Origin: Stenotrophomonas mori | GTDB taxonomy: Bacteria > Pseudomonadota > Gammaproteobacteria > Xanthomonadales > Xanthomonadaceae | DNA: 64,000 bases | Direction of reading: 5' to 3' | Assembly (NCBI RefSeq): GCF_023556335.1 | Contig: NZ_JAIKTS010000001.1 | Location: 186,001-250,000, forward strand | Shown here: in pieces, positions 24,141 to 33,991 of the stretch | How positions within the stretch are numbered: the stretch's first letter is position 1 | Layout: every line of letters starts with the position of its first letter | The notes under the pieces: generated by a model | What the model was told of the DNA's origin: nothing | What the model saw: the letters and a program-made list of their open reading frames with translations, nothing else | Databases searched by the model: none | Translations under genes and position numbers: made by a program

Positions 24141-25250
24141 TCAGAAATAGAAGCCGATGTTGAGGTTCAGGCGGGAATGCCAGCCCGACGGGCCGCCATT
24201 GTCGATGCCGATGCCGTCGCCGCCGGCGAACCACATGTGCTTGCCGGCGATCCAGTCCACGTAGGCCAGCATGATGCCCTTCTGCAGGCTGCAGCCGGTG
24301 ACGTTCTGCCAGGAGTCGCGGGTGCCCGCGGCGTGGCCGGGCGGTCGCGTCATGCTGAGGTTGTTGTAGCAGGTGATGTCGTCCAGGCGGCCGCGCGCGC
24401 CCAGCGAGTAGGCCAGGTTGAGGCTGGGGACGTCGGCCTGCGCGGCGATCTCGAACGGGGCCTGGAAGGCGGACAGCGCGATCCTGCGCCCGGGCACGCC
24501 ATAGCGGTAGCGTGCCCACTGCAGCTGCGCGGTCCAGCCGTCGCGCCGCCATTGCGCATGGACCGCCGCGCCCCGGTGGCTGTAGTGGCGCCGGGTACGG
24601 GTGTTCTGCACCTTGCCGGAAAAGCCCGACATGCCCAGCAACAGCTCGCCCTCGGCCCAGTGCAGCGAGCGCTCGACGCGCGCGTGCAGCCGGCCGCGCT
24701 CGCGGTACGGCAGGGCCGCGGTGTCGGCCACGTCGAACGAGTAGCGGCCATAGCGGCCGGCGGAACCGTATTCATCGCCGCTGAACCAGCCCAGGTGCCA
24801 GGTGGTGGCGTCCCGGCTGCGGACGAACAGCAGCCCGGGGTCGTAGTCGTCCTCGATGCCCAGGTAGTAGCCGGAGCCGAACCAGAAGCTCTGCGAGGCG
24901 GTGGGCAGCAGGCCGAAGGGCACCTGCTGGATGCCCACCCGGAGCTGGTCGTGCTCGTCCAGGCGCCAGCCGGCGAAGGCGTGGTGGACGGCATTGAAGC
25001 CGTCGTACCAGCGGTACTGCGCGGAGAAGCTGAGCGGTCCCGCCTCGGCGTCCAGGTCCAGGCGCAGCAGTTCCAGCTGCAGCCGGTTGGTCGGGCCGTA
25101 GTCGAGCCAGCCGTAGTTGAAGCGGACGGCACCGCCCAGGTCCAGGCGCGGCGCCAGGGCGGGGGACGCCTGCACGTCCGCGCCAGCCTCGGGGGCGGAC
25201 GGTGTGCCGGCCGTCAGCGCCGTGGCCAGCAACAGGGGAAGCGGTGACAA
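24141..25250 (-). CDS. Outer-membrane beta-barrel (porin-like) protein
   Basis: The mature protein alternates strands rich in Trp, Tyr, Arg and Asp (FSAQYRWYDGFNAVHHAFAG, then WHLGWFSGDEYGSAGRYGRY) and ends LNLNIGFYF, with the C-terminal aromatic needed for barrel assembly. The N-terminal segment PLPLLLATALTAGTPSAPEA is a signal peptide. The start is uncertain: TTG 25250 gives a short normal signal (369 aa), while ATG 25307 gives a poor extended leader of 19 residues. Two late cysteines may form a disulfide. Substrate is unknown. It resembles uncharacterised porins whose barrel is built from many short strands. Confidence 0.7.
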   Translation of the reverse strand: MSPLPLLLATALTAGTPSAPEAGADVQASPALAPRLDLGGAVRFNYGWLDYGPTNRLQLELLRLDLDAEAGPLSFSAQYRWYDGFNAVHHAFAGWRLDEHDQLRVGIQQVPFGLLPTASQSFWFGSGYYLGIEDDYDPGLLFVRSRDATTWHLGWFSGDEYGSAGRYGRYSFDVADTAALPYRERGRLHARVERSLHWAEGELLLGMSGFSGKVQNTRTRRHYSHRGAAVHAQWRRDGWTAQLQWARYRYGVPGRRIALSAFQAPFEIAAQADVPSLNLAYSLGARGRLDDITCYNNLSMTRPPGHAAGTRDSWQNVTGCSLQKGIMLAYVDWIAGKHMWFAGGDGIGIDNGGPSGWHSRLNLNIGFYF

Positions 25251-25443
25251 GGGGGTGATGGGGATCTCCTGGGGGCATCGATGACGGCCGCGGTGCTGCC
25301 GGGCCATGGCGGGGGGCGAGCGGCCAGTCCCGGCGGCCGGCGCTGCCCGGCGCCCGGCCGCGGCCCTGCATTTTCGGGAGTGCCGGTGAGGGCGGCGTGG
25401 ACTGCGGCCGTGCGGCCTGCCCGGAACGCGTGGCCGCAGCGGT

Positions 25444-26877
25444 TCAGGGACGTTGCAGCGACACCCGTCCCGGCGCCTCGGGCTGCGTGCCGTCGGCGAG
25501 CACCACGCGGTCGCGGCCGCGTTTCTTGGCCTGGTACATGGCCGCGTCGGCGCGGGCCATCACCCGCTCATAGTCGGGGTGGCCATCGTACAGCGCCACG
25601 CCGATGCTGGCGGTCACGGCCAGCGTGTGCCCGCCCGGCAACGCCACCGGCGACTCGGCCACCCGCCGGCACAGGCCGTCGGCGATCGCCAGCGCCTGCG
25701 ACTCGTCCACCGATACCAGCACCACGACGAATTCCTCGCCGCCATAGCGGAAGACGTAGTCGCTGCCGCGGGTGAACTGGCTGAGCAGTGCGGCCACGTG
25801 CTGCAGGGCGCGGTCGCCGGCCTCGTGGCCGTGGGCGTCGTTGATCGACTTGAAGTGGTCCAGGTCCAGCAGCAGGACCGCGAAGCTGCCGCGCGACTTC
25901 ACCGCCAGGTCGATCTCGCGGCGCAGCACCGTCGGCAGGAAGCGCCGGTTGAGCAGGTTGGTGAGCGCGTCGCAGCTGGCGTCCATCTCGCCGATGCGTT
26001 CGAACATCATGCCCAGCAGGCTGCGGATCTGTCCGACCCGGGTGCGGATCTCCTGCAGGCGCGCGGCGCGCGCGCGCGGATCGTCGCCGTCCGCCTGGGT
26101 CTGCCGCAGCGCGCGGTCGACGTCGGCGATGAGTGCGCTGATCTGCCGGGTCTCGTCGCTCTCGCCGAAGCTGGGGATGCCCTTGTGGGTGACCCACAGC
26201 CCGAATTCCGAGCGCGACAGCGACGGCAGGCCGAGCGGGTCGCACTGGCTGGCCAGCGTGTACAGCAGGGTGTTTTCCCAGTCCAGCAGCAGTGCGCGCT
26301 GGCGCTCGCGCTCGGCGCCGACGTTCTGCACCAGCGAGAACAGGCGGTAGGCCGCGTCGGTGCGCGAGGAGCGGTCGCGCGCGCTGGAATAGGCCAGGGT
26401 CATGCCTTCCAGGGCGATGTCGAACGAGGCGGTGAGGCTGGCGATGGCGGCGTGGGCCGCCTGGCCATGTCCGGCCTGCTCGGCGATCGACTGGAACAGG
26501 CGCTGCTTGAGGATGCGGGTGCCGCGGGTCACCAGGTCCACCGGGATACCGACCCGCGCATGCACGTCGCCGACCACCCGCTGCGCGGCGACCAGGCCTT
26601 CGACGGTGTCCGGCGCCGCGCACAGCAGGTCGCGGACCCAGCGCTGCATCGCCGGCTGCAGGCGGGTGCGCACCTGCTCGTGGGAGAGCAGCCGCGAGGC
26701 GCGCGGGTCGTCCATCATCACGTGGTAGAAATGCGCGGCCATCGCCGCGGCATCGCTGGCGGCCAGCGCGGCAAGCACCTGCGCCGCCTCGGGGCCGGCG
26801 TCGGCCAGGCTCCGGCGCCAGTCGGCGGCCAGGCCGTGGTTGTCGTCCAGGGCGGTGGGAGGGGGGGCGGGAATCAT
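25444..26877 (-). CDS. Globin-coupled diguanylate cyclase (DosC-like)
   Basis: The start is set at ATG 26877 (477 aa); the frame stays open far upstream but only as antisense of the opposite-strand genes. Residues about 20-170 read as a globin-coupled sensor (AAHFYHVMMDDPRASRLLSH, with HARVGIPVDLVTRG holding a candidate proximal His). A helical middle domain follows. The C-terminal GGDEF domain has the active-site GGEEF at 379-383 and an RxxD inhibitory site (RGSD) five residues before it. It should make c-di-GMP in response to bound O2 and be inhibited by its product. Length and layout match E. coli DosC (460 aa). Confidence 0.85.
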   Translation of the reverse strand: MIPAPPPTALDDNHGLAADWRRSLADAGPEAAQVLAALAASDAAAMAAHFYHVMMDDPRASRLLSHEQVRTRLQPAMQRWVRDLLCAAPDTVEGLVAAQRVVGDVHARVGIPVDLVTRGTRILKQRLFQSIAEQAGHGQAAHAAIASLTASFDIALEGMTLAYSSARDRSSRTDAAYRLFSLVQNVGAERERQRALLLDWENTLLYTLASQCDPLGLPSLSRSEFGLWVTHKGIPSFGESDETRQISALIADVDRALRQTQADGDDPRARAARLQEIRTRVGQIRSLLGMMFERIGEMDASCDALTNLLNRRFLPTVLRREIDLAVKSRGSFAVLLLDLDHFKSINDAHGHEAGDRALQHVAALLSQFTRGSDYVFRYGGEEFVVVLVSVDESQALAIADGLCRRVAESPVALPGGHTLAVTASIGVALYDGHPDYERVMARADAAMYQAKKRGRDRVVLADGTQPEAPGRVSLQRP

Positions 26878-27084
26878 GGACACGGTGGGGGCAGGCAGGA
26901 CGGGCGGGGAGACATTATCGGCGGTTGCCGGTACTGTTTCAGGGCTTGTCCGCAAAGGTCCTGTCCCGTTGACGTCCAACGCCCTGGTTTCCACGCCGCG
27001 GTGGCTCCGTCCGCACCCCGGTGTCCCGGCACCTTCCGCCGGTTCCGCTGCATTCCGCCCGCCCATGCCCGTTGAGGCCGGTCC

Positions 27085-27888
27085 ATGTCCGTGATCAGTG
27101 CCGGCCCGTTCCCGCTGATGGCCCTGCTCGGGCTGCTGGCGGCCTTCGTCGCCTGGCTGTTCGCGCGCGGCCTGGCCACGCCCGCCGACGGTGCGCGCAG
27201 CCGTGTCGGCGCGGTGGTGACCGATGCCTTCCTGCTGGGGGTGCTGGGGGCGCGGCTGGCGCATGTGCTGTGGCATGCCGGCGACTACCTGCCCGATCCC
27301 GTGTCGATCATCCGTCTCGGTGACGGCGGCTATTCGGTGGCCGCCGGGCTGGCCGTGGCCGTGGCCTACGCCTGGTGGCGGACCCGTCGCCAGGCGCCGC
27401 GCAAGCCGGTGATGCTGGGACTGGCCGCCGGTGCCGCGCTCTGGGCGATCGGCGGCATGGCCCTGTTCGCGGTGCAGCGCTCGACCATCGCGCTGCCGGA
27501 CGTGGTGCTGCACGACCTGCAGGGCACCGCGGTGCCGCTGTCCTCCCGGGCCGGGCAGCCGCTGGTGGTCAACCTGTGGGCGAGCTGGTGTGGTCCATGC
27601 CGGCGTGAGATGCCGGTGCTGGCACGGGCGCAGGCCGAGCACCCGCAGGTCGGCTTCGTGTTCGCCAACCAGGGCGAGGACGCGGCGGAGATCCGGCTGT
27701 TCCTGCAGGAGGAACAGCTGACGCTCGGGAACATCCTGCTGGATCCGGAGTCGGAGCTGATGCGCCAGACCGGCGCGCGGGCGCTGCCGACCACGCTGTT
27801 CTTCGATGCCGATGGCCGCCTGCGCAACGCGCACATGGGCGAACTCTCGCGGGCGACGCTGAATGCGCGCCTGCGCGAGCTGCAATGA
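27085..27888 (+). CDS. TlpA-like thioredoxin with multi-span membrane N-terminus
   Basis: 267 aa. The first 130 residues contain about four membrane spans (MALLGLLAAFVAWLF; a second with LLGVLGARLAHVLWH; another with VAAGLAVAVAYAWW) and recall the start of prolipoprotein diacylglyceryl transferase-like proteins, though the catalytic residues of Lgt are not evident. Residues 140-267 form a periplasmic thioredoxin fold with WASWCGPC (C169 and C172) and a cis-Pro in ALPTTLFF. It is a membrane-bound disulfide reductase of the TlpA/ResA type. It overlaps the downstream DsbG gene by 4 bases, so both act in periplasmic thiol chemistry. Confidence 0.85.
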   Translation: MSVISAGPFPLMALLGLLAAFVAWLFARGLATPADGARSRVGAVVTDAFLLGVLGARLAHVLWHAGDYLPDPVSIIRLGDGGYSVAAGLAVAVAYAWWRTRRQAPRKPVMLGLAAGAALWAIGGMALFAVQRSTIALPDVVLHDLQGTAVPLSSRAGQPLVVNLWASWCGPCRREMPVLARAQAEHPQVGFVFANQGEDAAEIRLFLQEEQLTLGNILLDPESELMRQTGARALPTTLFFDADGRLRNAHMGELSRATLNARLRELQ

Positions 27889-27917
27889 CTTTCCCCTTTC
27901 CTTCCAAGAGAACCGTG

Positions 27918-28733
27918 ATGATCCGTTCCCGTCCCCTCCTGCTCCTGCTTGCGACCACGCTGCTGGCACCGGCCGCCTGTGCCCGCGACGGCGATGCCGC
28001 CGCGACCGCCTCCACCGCTGCCGCGGCGGCCACCGCGACGGCCGAGCCGGAGGTGGTCAAGACGCTGCGCGGACAGGGGGTCGAGTTCATGGGCACCTTC
28101 CAGACCCCGGTGGGCCTGACCGGCTACGCCGGCGTGGCCGGGCAGCGGCCGCTGGCGGTCTATGTCTCCCAGGACGGCCAGTACGCGATCGTCGGCACCC
28201 TGGTGAACGCCCAGGGCGAGGATGCCAGCGCCGCCAAGCTCAAGGAGCTGGTGTCCGGGCCGATGGGTACCAAGATGTGGCAGCGGGTGGAAAGCAGCCA
28301 CTGGGTGGCCGACGGCAAGGCCGACGCGCCGCGCATCGTGTACGCCTTCAGCGACCCCAACTGCCCGTACTGCAACCGTTTCTGGGAAGCGGCGCGGCCG
28401 TGGGTGGACGCGGGCAAGGTGCAGATCCGGCATATCCTGGTGGGCGTGATCCGCGAGGACAGCGCCAACAAGGCGGCGGCGATCCTGGGCGCGGCCTCGC
28501 CGGGCCAGGCGCTGCTGCAGAACGAACGCGGTTTCGCCAGCGGCGGGATCAAGGGACTGCCGCAGGTGCCGGCGGCCGTGGAGGCCAAGCTGCGCGACAA
28601 CGAGCTGGCGATGATGGAGCTGGGTTTCCAGGGCACCCCGGGCATCGTCTTCAAGGATGCCGACGGCAGCGTGCAGACCCGCTCGGGCCTGCCCCAGGGC
28701 AACGACCTGGACGCGGTGCTGGGGCCGCGCTGA
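27918..28733 (+). CDS. dsbG: DsbG/DsbC-like periplasmic thiol:disulfide interchange protein
   Basis: From ATG 27918 the product is 271 aa with a hydrophobic signal (LLLLLATTLLAPAACA). ATG 27885, overlapping the previous stop, is the alternative and would extend the leader by 11 residues. A cystatin-like dimerisation region is expected at about 60-125. The thioredoxin domain has CPYC (C149 to C152 from this start), followed by a helical insert and GTPGIVFKDADGSV with the cis-Pro loop. It is likely a disulfide isomerase or sulfenate reductase kept reduced by a membrane partner, for which the TlpA-like upstream gene is a candidate. A run of Ala/Thr follows the signal. Confidence 0.82.
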   Translation: MIRSRPLLLLLATTLLAPAACARDGDAAATASTAAAAATATAEPEVVKTLRGQGVEFMGTFQTPVGLTGYAGVAGQRPLAVYVSQDGQYAIVGTLVNAQGEDASAAKLKELVSGPMGTKMWQRVESSHWVADGKADAPRIVYAFSDPNCPYCNRFWEAARPWVDAGKVQIRHILVGVIREDSANKAAAILGAASPGQALLQNERGFASGGIKGLPQVPAAVEAKLRDNELAMMELGFQGTPGIVFKDADGSVQTRSGLPQGNDLDAVLGPR

Positions 28734-28821
28734 GGCGCGCCCGCGCGGCGCCCGGCGGCGATGTAATAGTCTCCGCCGGAGCCGCTGCCTAAGCTGGCGG
28801 CGTTCTCCAGGAGCGACGCCG

Positions 28822-29811
<990 letters not shown>

Positions 29812-29940
29812 AGGGACGGCCGCGGTGAGGGGGCGCCGGCGCGTCGCGGCGGCCTGCACGCTCCCGCCCGGCTGTCCGCAGGGCAGGGGCCGGATGGTCC
29901 GGCTTGACGCCGGGGGCGCCGGCCGCGGCACGGTTCAAAC

Positions 29941-29970
29941 GGAAACGGAGCCCGGGAATGCTCCGTTTCC
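29941..29970. terminator. Terminator-like hairpin, end of fadJ-like gene
   Basis: GGAAACGGAGC (29941-29951) pairs perfectly over 11 bp with GCTCCGTTTCC (29960-29970). On the minus strand it follows the fadJ-like stop by about 35 bases and is followed by GTTTG. It may also end the czcD transcript from the other side. Confidence 0.6.
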
Positions 29971-30003
29971 GCTATCCGGCTTGGCCTTGCGGGCCGGTGG
30001 GCC

Positions 30004-32079
30004 TCAGACCACCGGTTCGCGCAGCACCGGCAGATCCCAGCCCGGGCGCGGGGCGAACCGGTCGCCGTGGCGCGCCTGCAGGATCTTGAGCTTCTCGACC
30101 AGGCTGTCGGCGCCGGTCGCGCGGATGTGCTGGATCGGACCGCCACGGAACGGCGCGAAACCGGTGCCGAAGATCACCCCGGCATCGAGCAGGTCGGCAT
30201 CGGCCACCACGCCGTCGTGCAGGCAGGCCACCGCTTCGTTGAGCAGCGGCAGGACCAGACGGTCTTCCAGGTCGCCCGGGGCCTGGTAGTCCTTGGCCAC
30301 CTCCGGCTTCACCGCGCGACCGTTTTCCCACCTGTAGATGCCCTGGCCGTCCTTCTTGCCGCGCCGGCCCGGCTCCACGGTCGCCAGTGCCGCCGGCACC
30401 TCCAGGCCCAGGAACGGGGCCAGCTCCTCGCCGACGCCCGCGGCCACGTCCAGCCCCACGGTGTCCAGCAGCTCGATCGGGCCCATCGGCATGCCGAACG
30501 AGACCGCGGCCCTGTCGATCACCGGGCCGGGAATGCCCTCGGCATAGGCGGTGGCCGCTTCCAGCATGTAGGGGAACAGCACGCGGTTGACCAGGAAGCC
30601 CGGGGTGCCGGCCACCGGCACGGGGAACTTGCCCAGCGCCTTGCAGAAGGCGGCCAGCCGCTGCTCGGTGTCCGCGGCCATGCCGTCGTGGTGGATGATC
30701 TCCACCAGCGGCATCTGCGCCACCGGGTTGAAATAGTGCAGGCCGGCGAACCTGGCCGGCTGGGCGATGTGCTCGCGCAGCTCCACCAGCGGGATCGAGG
30801 AGGTGTTGGTGGTCAGCAGCGCGTCGGCCTTCATGCGCGGCTCCAGCGACTGGTACAGCTCGCGCTTGGCCTGCGGATTCTCGATGATGGCCTCGATGAC
30901 CAGGTCGGCCTGGGCCACGCCATCGCCGGCCAGGTCGGCCTTCAGCCGCGCCGCCACGTCCGGGCGCCGCGCCGGGTCCTTCACGCGCTTTTCGAACAGG
31001 GCCTGCGCGCGGGCCATGGCCGGGTCGATGAAGCGCTGCTCGCGGTCCTGCAGGGTGACGTCGAAGCCCTTGTAGGCCGCCCACGCGGCGATGTCGCCGC
31101 CCATCACCCCGGCGCCGACCACGTGCACGTGGCGGATGCCCGGGTCCTTGCCGCCCAGGCCCTTGAGCCGTTCGGTCAGGAAGAAGATACGGATCAGGTT
31201 GCGTGCGGTCGCGCTGCCGGCCAGCTTGACCACGGCGCGGCGCTCGGCGTCCAGGCGTGCCTGGATGCCGCTGCCGCCGCTGCGTTCCCAGGTCGTGATC
31301 AGCGCATACGGCGCCGGATAGTGGTCCTTCCTGGCCTTGCGCGCGACCTGCTTGGCCATCTGCGGGGCCAGGAGCTTGCGCGCCAGCCAGGTGTTGGTCG
31401 CCCAGGCGGTGGCGCGCTGCTTGAACGGCCGGGTGGCGCCCGACTGCGCCAGCGCCACCGCCGCATCCACCAGCACCGCCGGCGCCGCGACCTTGTCGAC
31501 CAGGCCGATGCCACGCGCCGCCGAGGCCGACAGCGTGCGCCCGGTGAGCATCATGTCCATCGCCGCGGGGGCGCCGACCAGCCGTGGCAGGCGCGCGCTG
31601 CCGCCCCAGCCCGGGAAGATGCCCAGCTGGGTCTCGGGCAGACCGATGCGGGTGGAGGGGTCGTTGGAGGCCACGCGGTAGCGGCAGGCCAGCGCCAGTT
31701 CGGTACCGCCGCCCAGGCAGTGGCCGTGGATCGCGGCCACCGTGGGGCAGGGCAGCTCGGCGAGCTTCTGGTAGGTGGACTGGCCGCGGCGGATGGCGTC
31801 GTTGACGGTGCCGCGGCGGTCGAATTCCTGGAATTCCTTCAGGTCGGCGCCGGCGATGAAGCCCGCGGCCTTGGCCGAACGGAGCACGACCCCCCGGGGC
31901 GGGTCGATCGCCAGCCGCTCGACGATGTCGCCCAGTTCCAGCAGCACGTCCTGCGACATCGCGTTGACCGGCGCATCGCGGCGGTCCAGGGCCAGCACGA
32001 CGATCCCGTCGTCGCGGATCTCGGCCTGCCAGTGAGTGAAGCGGAGCCCATCGAAACCTGAAAGCATGGGAGGTTCCAT
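30004..32079 (-). CDS. fadJ: Bifunctional enoyl-CoA hydratase/3-hydroxyacyl-CoA dehydrogenase (FadJ/FadB alpha-type)
   Basis: 691 aa; ATG 32067 (MLSGFDGLRF) is an alternative start. The crotonase domain (about 1-190) has the oxyanion pattern AGADLKEF and GHCLGGGTELALACRYRVAS. The dehydrogenase part starts near 320 with the NAD-binding GAGVMGGDIAAWAA; TTNTSSIPL and HYFNPVAQMPLVEIIHH follow, and a C-terminal helical domain completes it. It hydrates and oxidises fatty-acyl-CoA intermediates in beta-oxidation and would work with a thiolase; none is adjacent, but one is encoded at 59305. It is divergent from the rpoE operon. Confidence 0.88.
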   Translation of the reverse strand: MEPPMLSGFDGLRFTHWQAEIRDDGIVVLALDRRDAPVNAMSQDVLLELGDIVERLAIDPPRGVVLRSAKAAGFIAGADLKEFQEFDRRGTVNDAIRRGQSTYQKLAELPCPTVAAIHGHCLGGGTELALACRYRVASNDPSTRIGLPETQLGIFPGWGGSARLPRLVGAPAAMDMMLTGRTLSASAARGIGLVDKVAAPAVLVDAAVALAQSGATRPFKQRATAWATNTWLARKLLAPQMAKQVARKARKDHYPAPYALITTWERSGGSGIQARLDAERRAVVKLAGSATARNLIRIFFLTERLKGLGGKDPGIRHVHVVGAGVMGGDIAAWAAYKGFDVTLQDREQRFIDPAMARAQALFEKRVKDPARRPDVAARLKADLAGDGVAQADLVIEAIIENPQAKRELYQSLEPRMKADALLTTNTSSIPLVELREHIAQPARFAGLHYFNPVAQMPLVEIIHHDGMAADTEQRLAAFCKALGKFPVPVAGTPGFLVNRVLFPYMLEAATAYAEGIPGPVIDRAAVSFGMPMGPIELLDTVGLDVAAGVGEELAPFLGLEVPAALATVEPGRRGKKDGQGIYRWENGRAVKPEVAKDYQAPGDLEDRLVLPLLNEAVACLHDGVVADADLLDAGVIFGTGFAPFRGGPIQHIRATGADSLVEKLKILQARHGDRFAPRPGWDLPVLREPVV

Positions 32080-32321
32080 CCGGTTGTGTATGGAGAAGAT
32101 CGCTATGATCCAGAGGTTGTTTCCCCGGCGTCAAATCCCAATGCTCTGGTCGAGCATGGGCGTTCGCGCCGGCCGATCAACGCCGATAGGCTAGCCGAAC
32201 CCACGTTAGAAGGTGTTTACACCGTGCAGTGCCGGCCGCGGTCGCCGCAGGCCGGCGCCGGCGCACCGCCAAGCGTAAACACAGTCTGAAAGCCGGTGCG
32301 GTGTCCCGGGAACGGGGCGCT
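32080..32321. other. Divergent intergenic region between fadJ-like gene and rpoE
   Basis: Contains an inverted repeat of 8-bp arms, GTGTTTAC (32213-32220) and GTAAACAC (32275-32282), 54 bases apart with a GC-rich interior. It may be an operator or a long hairpin. No gene is supported in this stretch. Confidence 0.45.
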
Positions 32322-32348
32322 GAACTTTTTCCGCCCCAGGCGGTCTCA
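32322..32348 (+). promoter_or_regulatory. Sigma-E (RpoE) autoregulated promoter
   Basis: GAACTT (32322-32327), a 16-base spacer and TCTCA (32344-32348) match the sigma-E consensus (GAACTT, 16-17 bases, TCTGA) apart from one base in the -10. The rpoE ATG is 41 bases downstream, so sigma-E probably drives its own operon, as in other gammaproteobacteria. Confidence 0.75.
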
Positions 32349-32388
32349 TTGCCCGACGTCGGTTGGGCTGACAGGAGTGCGGCCCTTT

Positions 32389-33009
32389 ATGGCCGAGGTT
32401 GAAACACCGCAGGAGCTGGATCTGGAGCTGGTCCGGCGCGTGCAGCGCGGCGAGAGCGCGGCGTTCGATGTCCTGGTGCGCAAGTACCAGCACCGCATCG
32501 TCGCGCTGATCGGGCGCTACATCGCCGACTGGAGTGAATGTCAGGACGTGGCCCAGGAGACGTTCGTGCGCGCTTACCGCGCGATCGGGAATTTCCGTGG
32601 CGACGCCCAGTTCTATACCTGGTTGCATCGAATCGCAGTGAATACCGCAAAGAACACCCTTGCCGCGCACAACCGGCGCCCGCCGACCGACGATGTGGAG
32701 ATCGGCGACGCCGAGCATTTCGACGCCGGTGCGCGCCTGCGCGACACCGATACGCCCGAGCGCGAGTTGATGCGCCAGGAACTGGAACAGACCGTGATGA
32801 AGGCGGTGGACGCGCTTCCCGAGGAACTGCGTTCGGCCATCACGTTGCGAGAGGTGGAAGGCATGAGCTACGAGGAAATCGCGCAGAAGATGGGATGCCC
32901 GATCGGCACCGTGCGTTCGCGGATCTTCCGTGCCCGCGAGGCGATCGACGTACAGCTGCGGCCGCTGCTGGACACGGCCAGCGCGACCCGCGAGAGGAGC
33001 CGCGCATGA
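32389..33009 (+). CDS. rpoE: RNA polymerase sigma factor RpoE (extracytoplasmic stress)
   Basis: The start is ATG 32389 with ACAGGAGTG ribosome-binding sequence, giving 206 aa. Region 2 includes AAFDVLVRKYQHRIVALIGR and DVAQETFVRAYRAIGNFRGD; region 4 includes LPEELRSAITLREVEGMSYE, then EIAQKMGCPIGTVRSRIFRA. These are close to canonical ECF02 sigma-E. It directs transcription of envelope-stress genes and is held at the membrane by RseA, encoded next with an ATGA overlap. Its own promoter is recognisable just upstream. Confidence 0.96.
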   Translation: MAEVETPQELDLELVRRVQRGESAAFDVLVRKYQHRIVALIGRYIADWSECQDVAQETFVRAYRAIGNFRGDAQFYTWLHRIAVNTAKNTLAAHNRRPPTDDVEIGDAEHFDAGARLRDTDTPERELMRQELEQTVMKAVDALPEELRSAITLREVEGMSYEEIAQKMGCPIGTVRSRIFRAREAIDVQLRPLLDTASATRERSRA

Positions 33010-33863
33010 ACGGGTCCAGGCATACCGGGGACGCCCTGCCGCGGTCCGCGGACAAGTTCGAACTGCACTACCGGCAGCAGCTGTCGGCGCTGGTCGACGG
33101 CGAGCTGTCCGGCGACGAAGGGCGGTTCCTGCTGCGCCGGCTGCAGCACGATGAGGTGTTGTCCGCCTGCCAGGAGCGCTGGCAGGTGCTGGGCGACGTG
33201 CTGCGCGGCCAGGCCTGCGCGCCGGCGCCGGCGGATTTCGGTGCGCGGGTCAGCGCGGCGGTCGCCGCCGAGCCGGCACCGGCGGCACGCAGCAACGCGC
33301 CGGGCGGTGCCCGGGGCGGCAGCTGGATGCGCTGGAGCGGCGGTGCCGCGCTGGCGGCATCGGTAGCCGCGGTCGCCCTGTTCATGGCGCGCGAGCAGGT
33401 CCCGGTGGCCGCTCCGGTGCTGCCCGAGACGGTGATCGCCACCACGGCGCAGATGCCGGTGCCGGTGCCGGGGCCGGGCGAGGCGCGCCCGGCGGTCGTT
33501 GCCGCGGTCACGCCGCCGGCCGCCGCGGTCGCCAGCGCACGCCGCAGCGGCAACGCCCCGCCGCGCGGCAGCGCCACCCGCCAACAGCAGGTGGCGCGCG
33601 CCGCCGCCGCGCGCCAGGCGGTCCCCGAGCGCGCGCTGGCCGTGCAGGCGCCGGCCCGGCACCGCGAGGACCCCTTCGCCGACGCCGGCATGGCGCTGCA
33701 GGCCCGGCCATGGCCGCGCTCGGCGCTGTCGCCGGCGCTCACCGGCAGCGGTTTCAGTGCCAGCCTGCCGGCGGCGGGCGGCGGTACGGCGTTCTACCCG
33801 TTCGAGCCGCGGCTGCCGGTACAGGACGCACCGGCGGTGGACGAACCGCAGGTTCCGCACTGA
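33006..33863 (+). CDS. rseA: Anti-sigma-E factor RseA
   Basis: 285 aa, beginning inside the rpoE stop. Residues 20-75 form the cytoplasmic sigma-binding domain (RQQLSALVDGELSGDEGRFL, with SACQERWQVLGDVL). One membrane span lies at about 110-128 (GGAALAASVAAVALFMA). The periplasmic part is long, rich in Ala, Pro, Val and Arg, and ends in a Pro-rich region (FYPFEPRLPVQDAP). It is clearly longer than E. coli RseA (216 aa). It inserts into the inner membrane and is degraded stepwise under stress to release RpoE. No rseB is present next to it, as is usual in Xanthomonadaceae. Confidence 0.88.
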   Translation: MNGSRHTGDALPRSADKFELHYRQQLSALVDGELSGDEGRFLLRRLQHDEVLSACQERWQVLGDVLRGQACAPAPADFGARVSAAVAAEPAPAARSNAPGGARGGSWMRWSGGAALAASVAAVALFMAREQVPVAAPVLPETVIATTAQMPVPVPGPGEARPAVVAAVTPPAAAVASARRSGNAPPRGSATRQQQVARAAAARQAVPERALAVQAPARHREDPFADAGMALQARPWPRSALSPALTGSGFSASLPAAGGGTAFYPFEPRLPVQDAPAVDEPQVPH

Positions 33864-33991
33864 TCCCCGCGCCGCGGCCACGGCGTCCTTCCACGCCGAG
33901 GGCGCCGCGCGCCCCGTTCCAGGATTCTTCCCGTCCGGCGGCCGCCGCCGGACGCAGGGAGCCGTCTTCCCCTTCACATGGAGTCGAGCCG

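Noticed and set aside
26878..27969. N-terminal extension of the diguanylate cyclase by 364 residues
   Set aside because: This part is antisense to the thioredoxin-like gene and has no domain; the globin domain starts shortly after ATG 26877.
30067..32061. 664-codon open frame antisense to the fadJ-like gene
   Set aside because: Low-information His/Arg/Gly-rich translation; the minus frame is a clear beta-oxidation enzyme.
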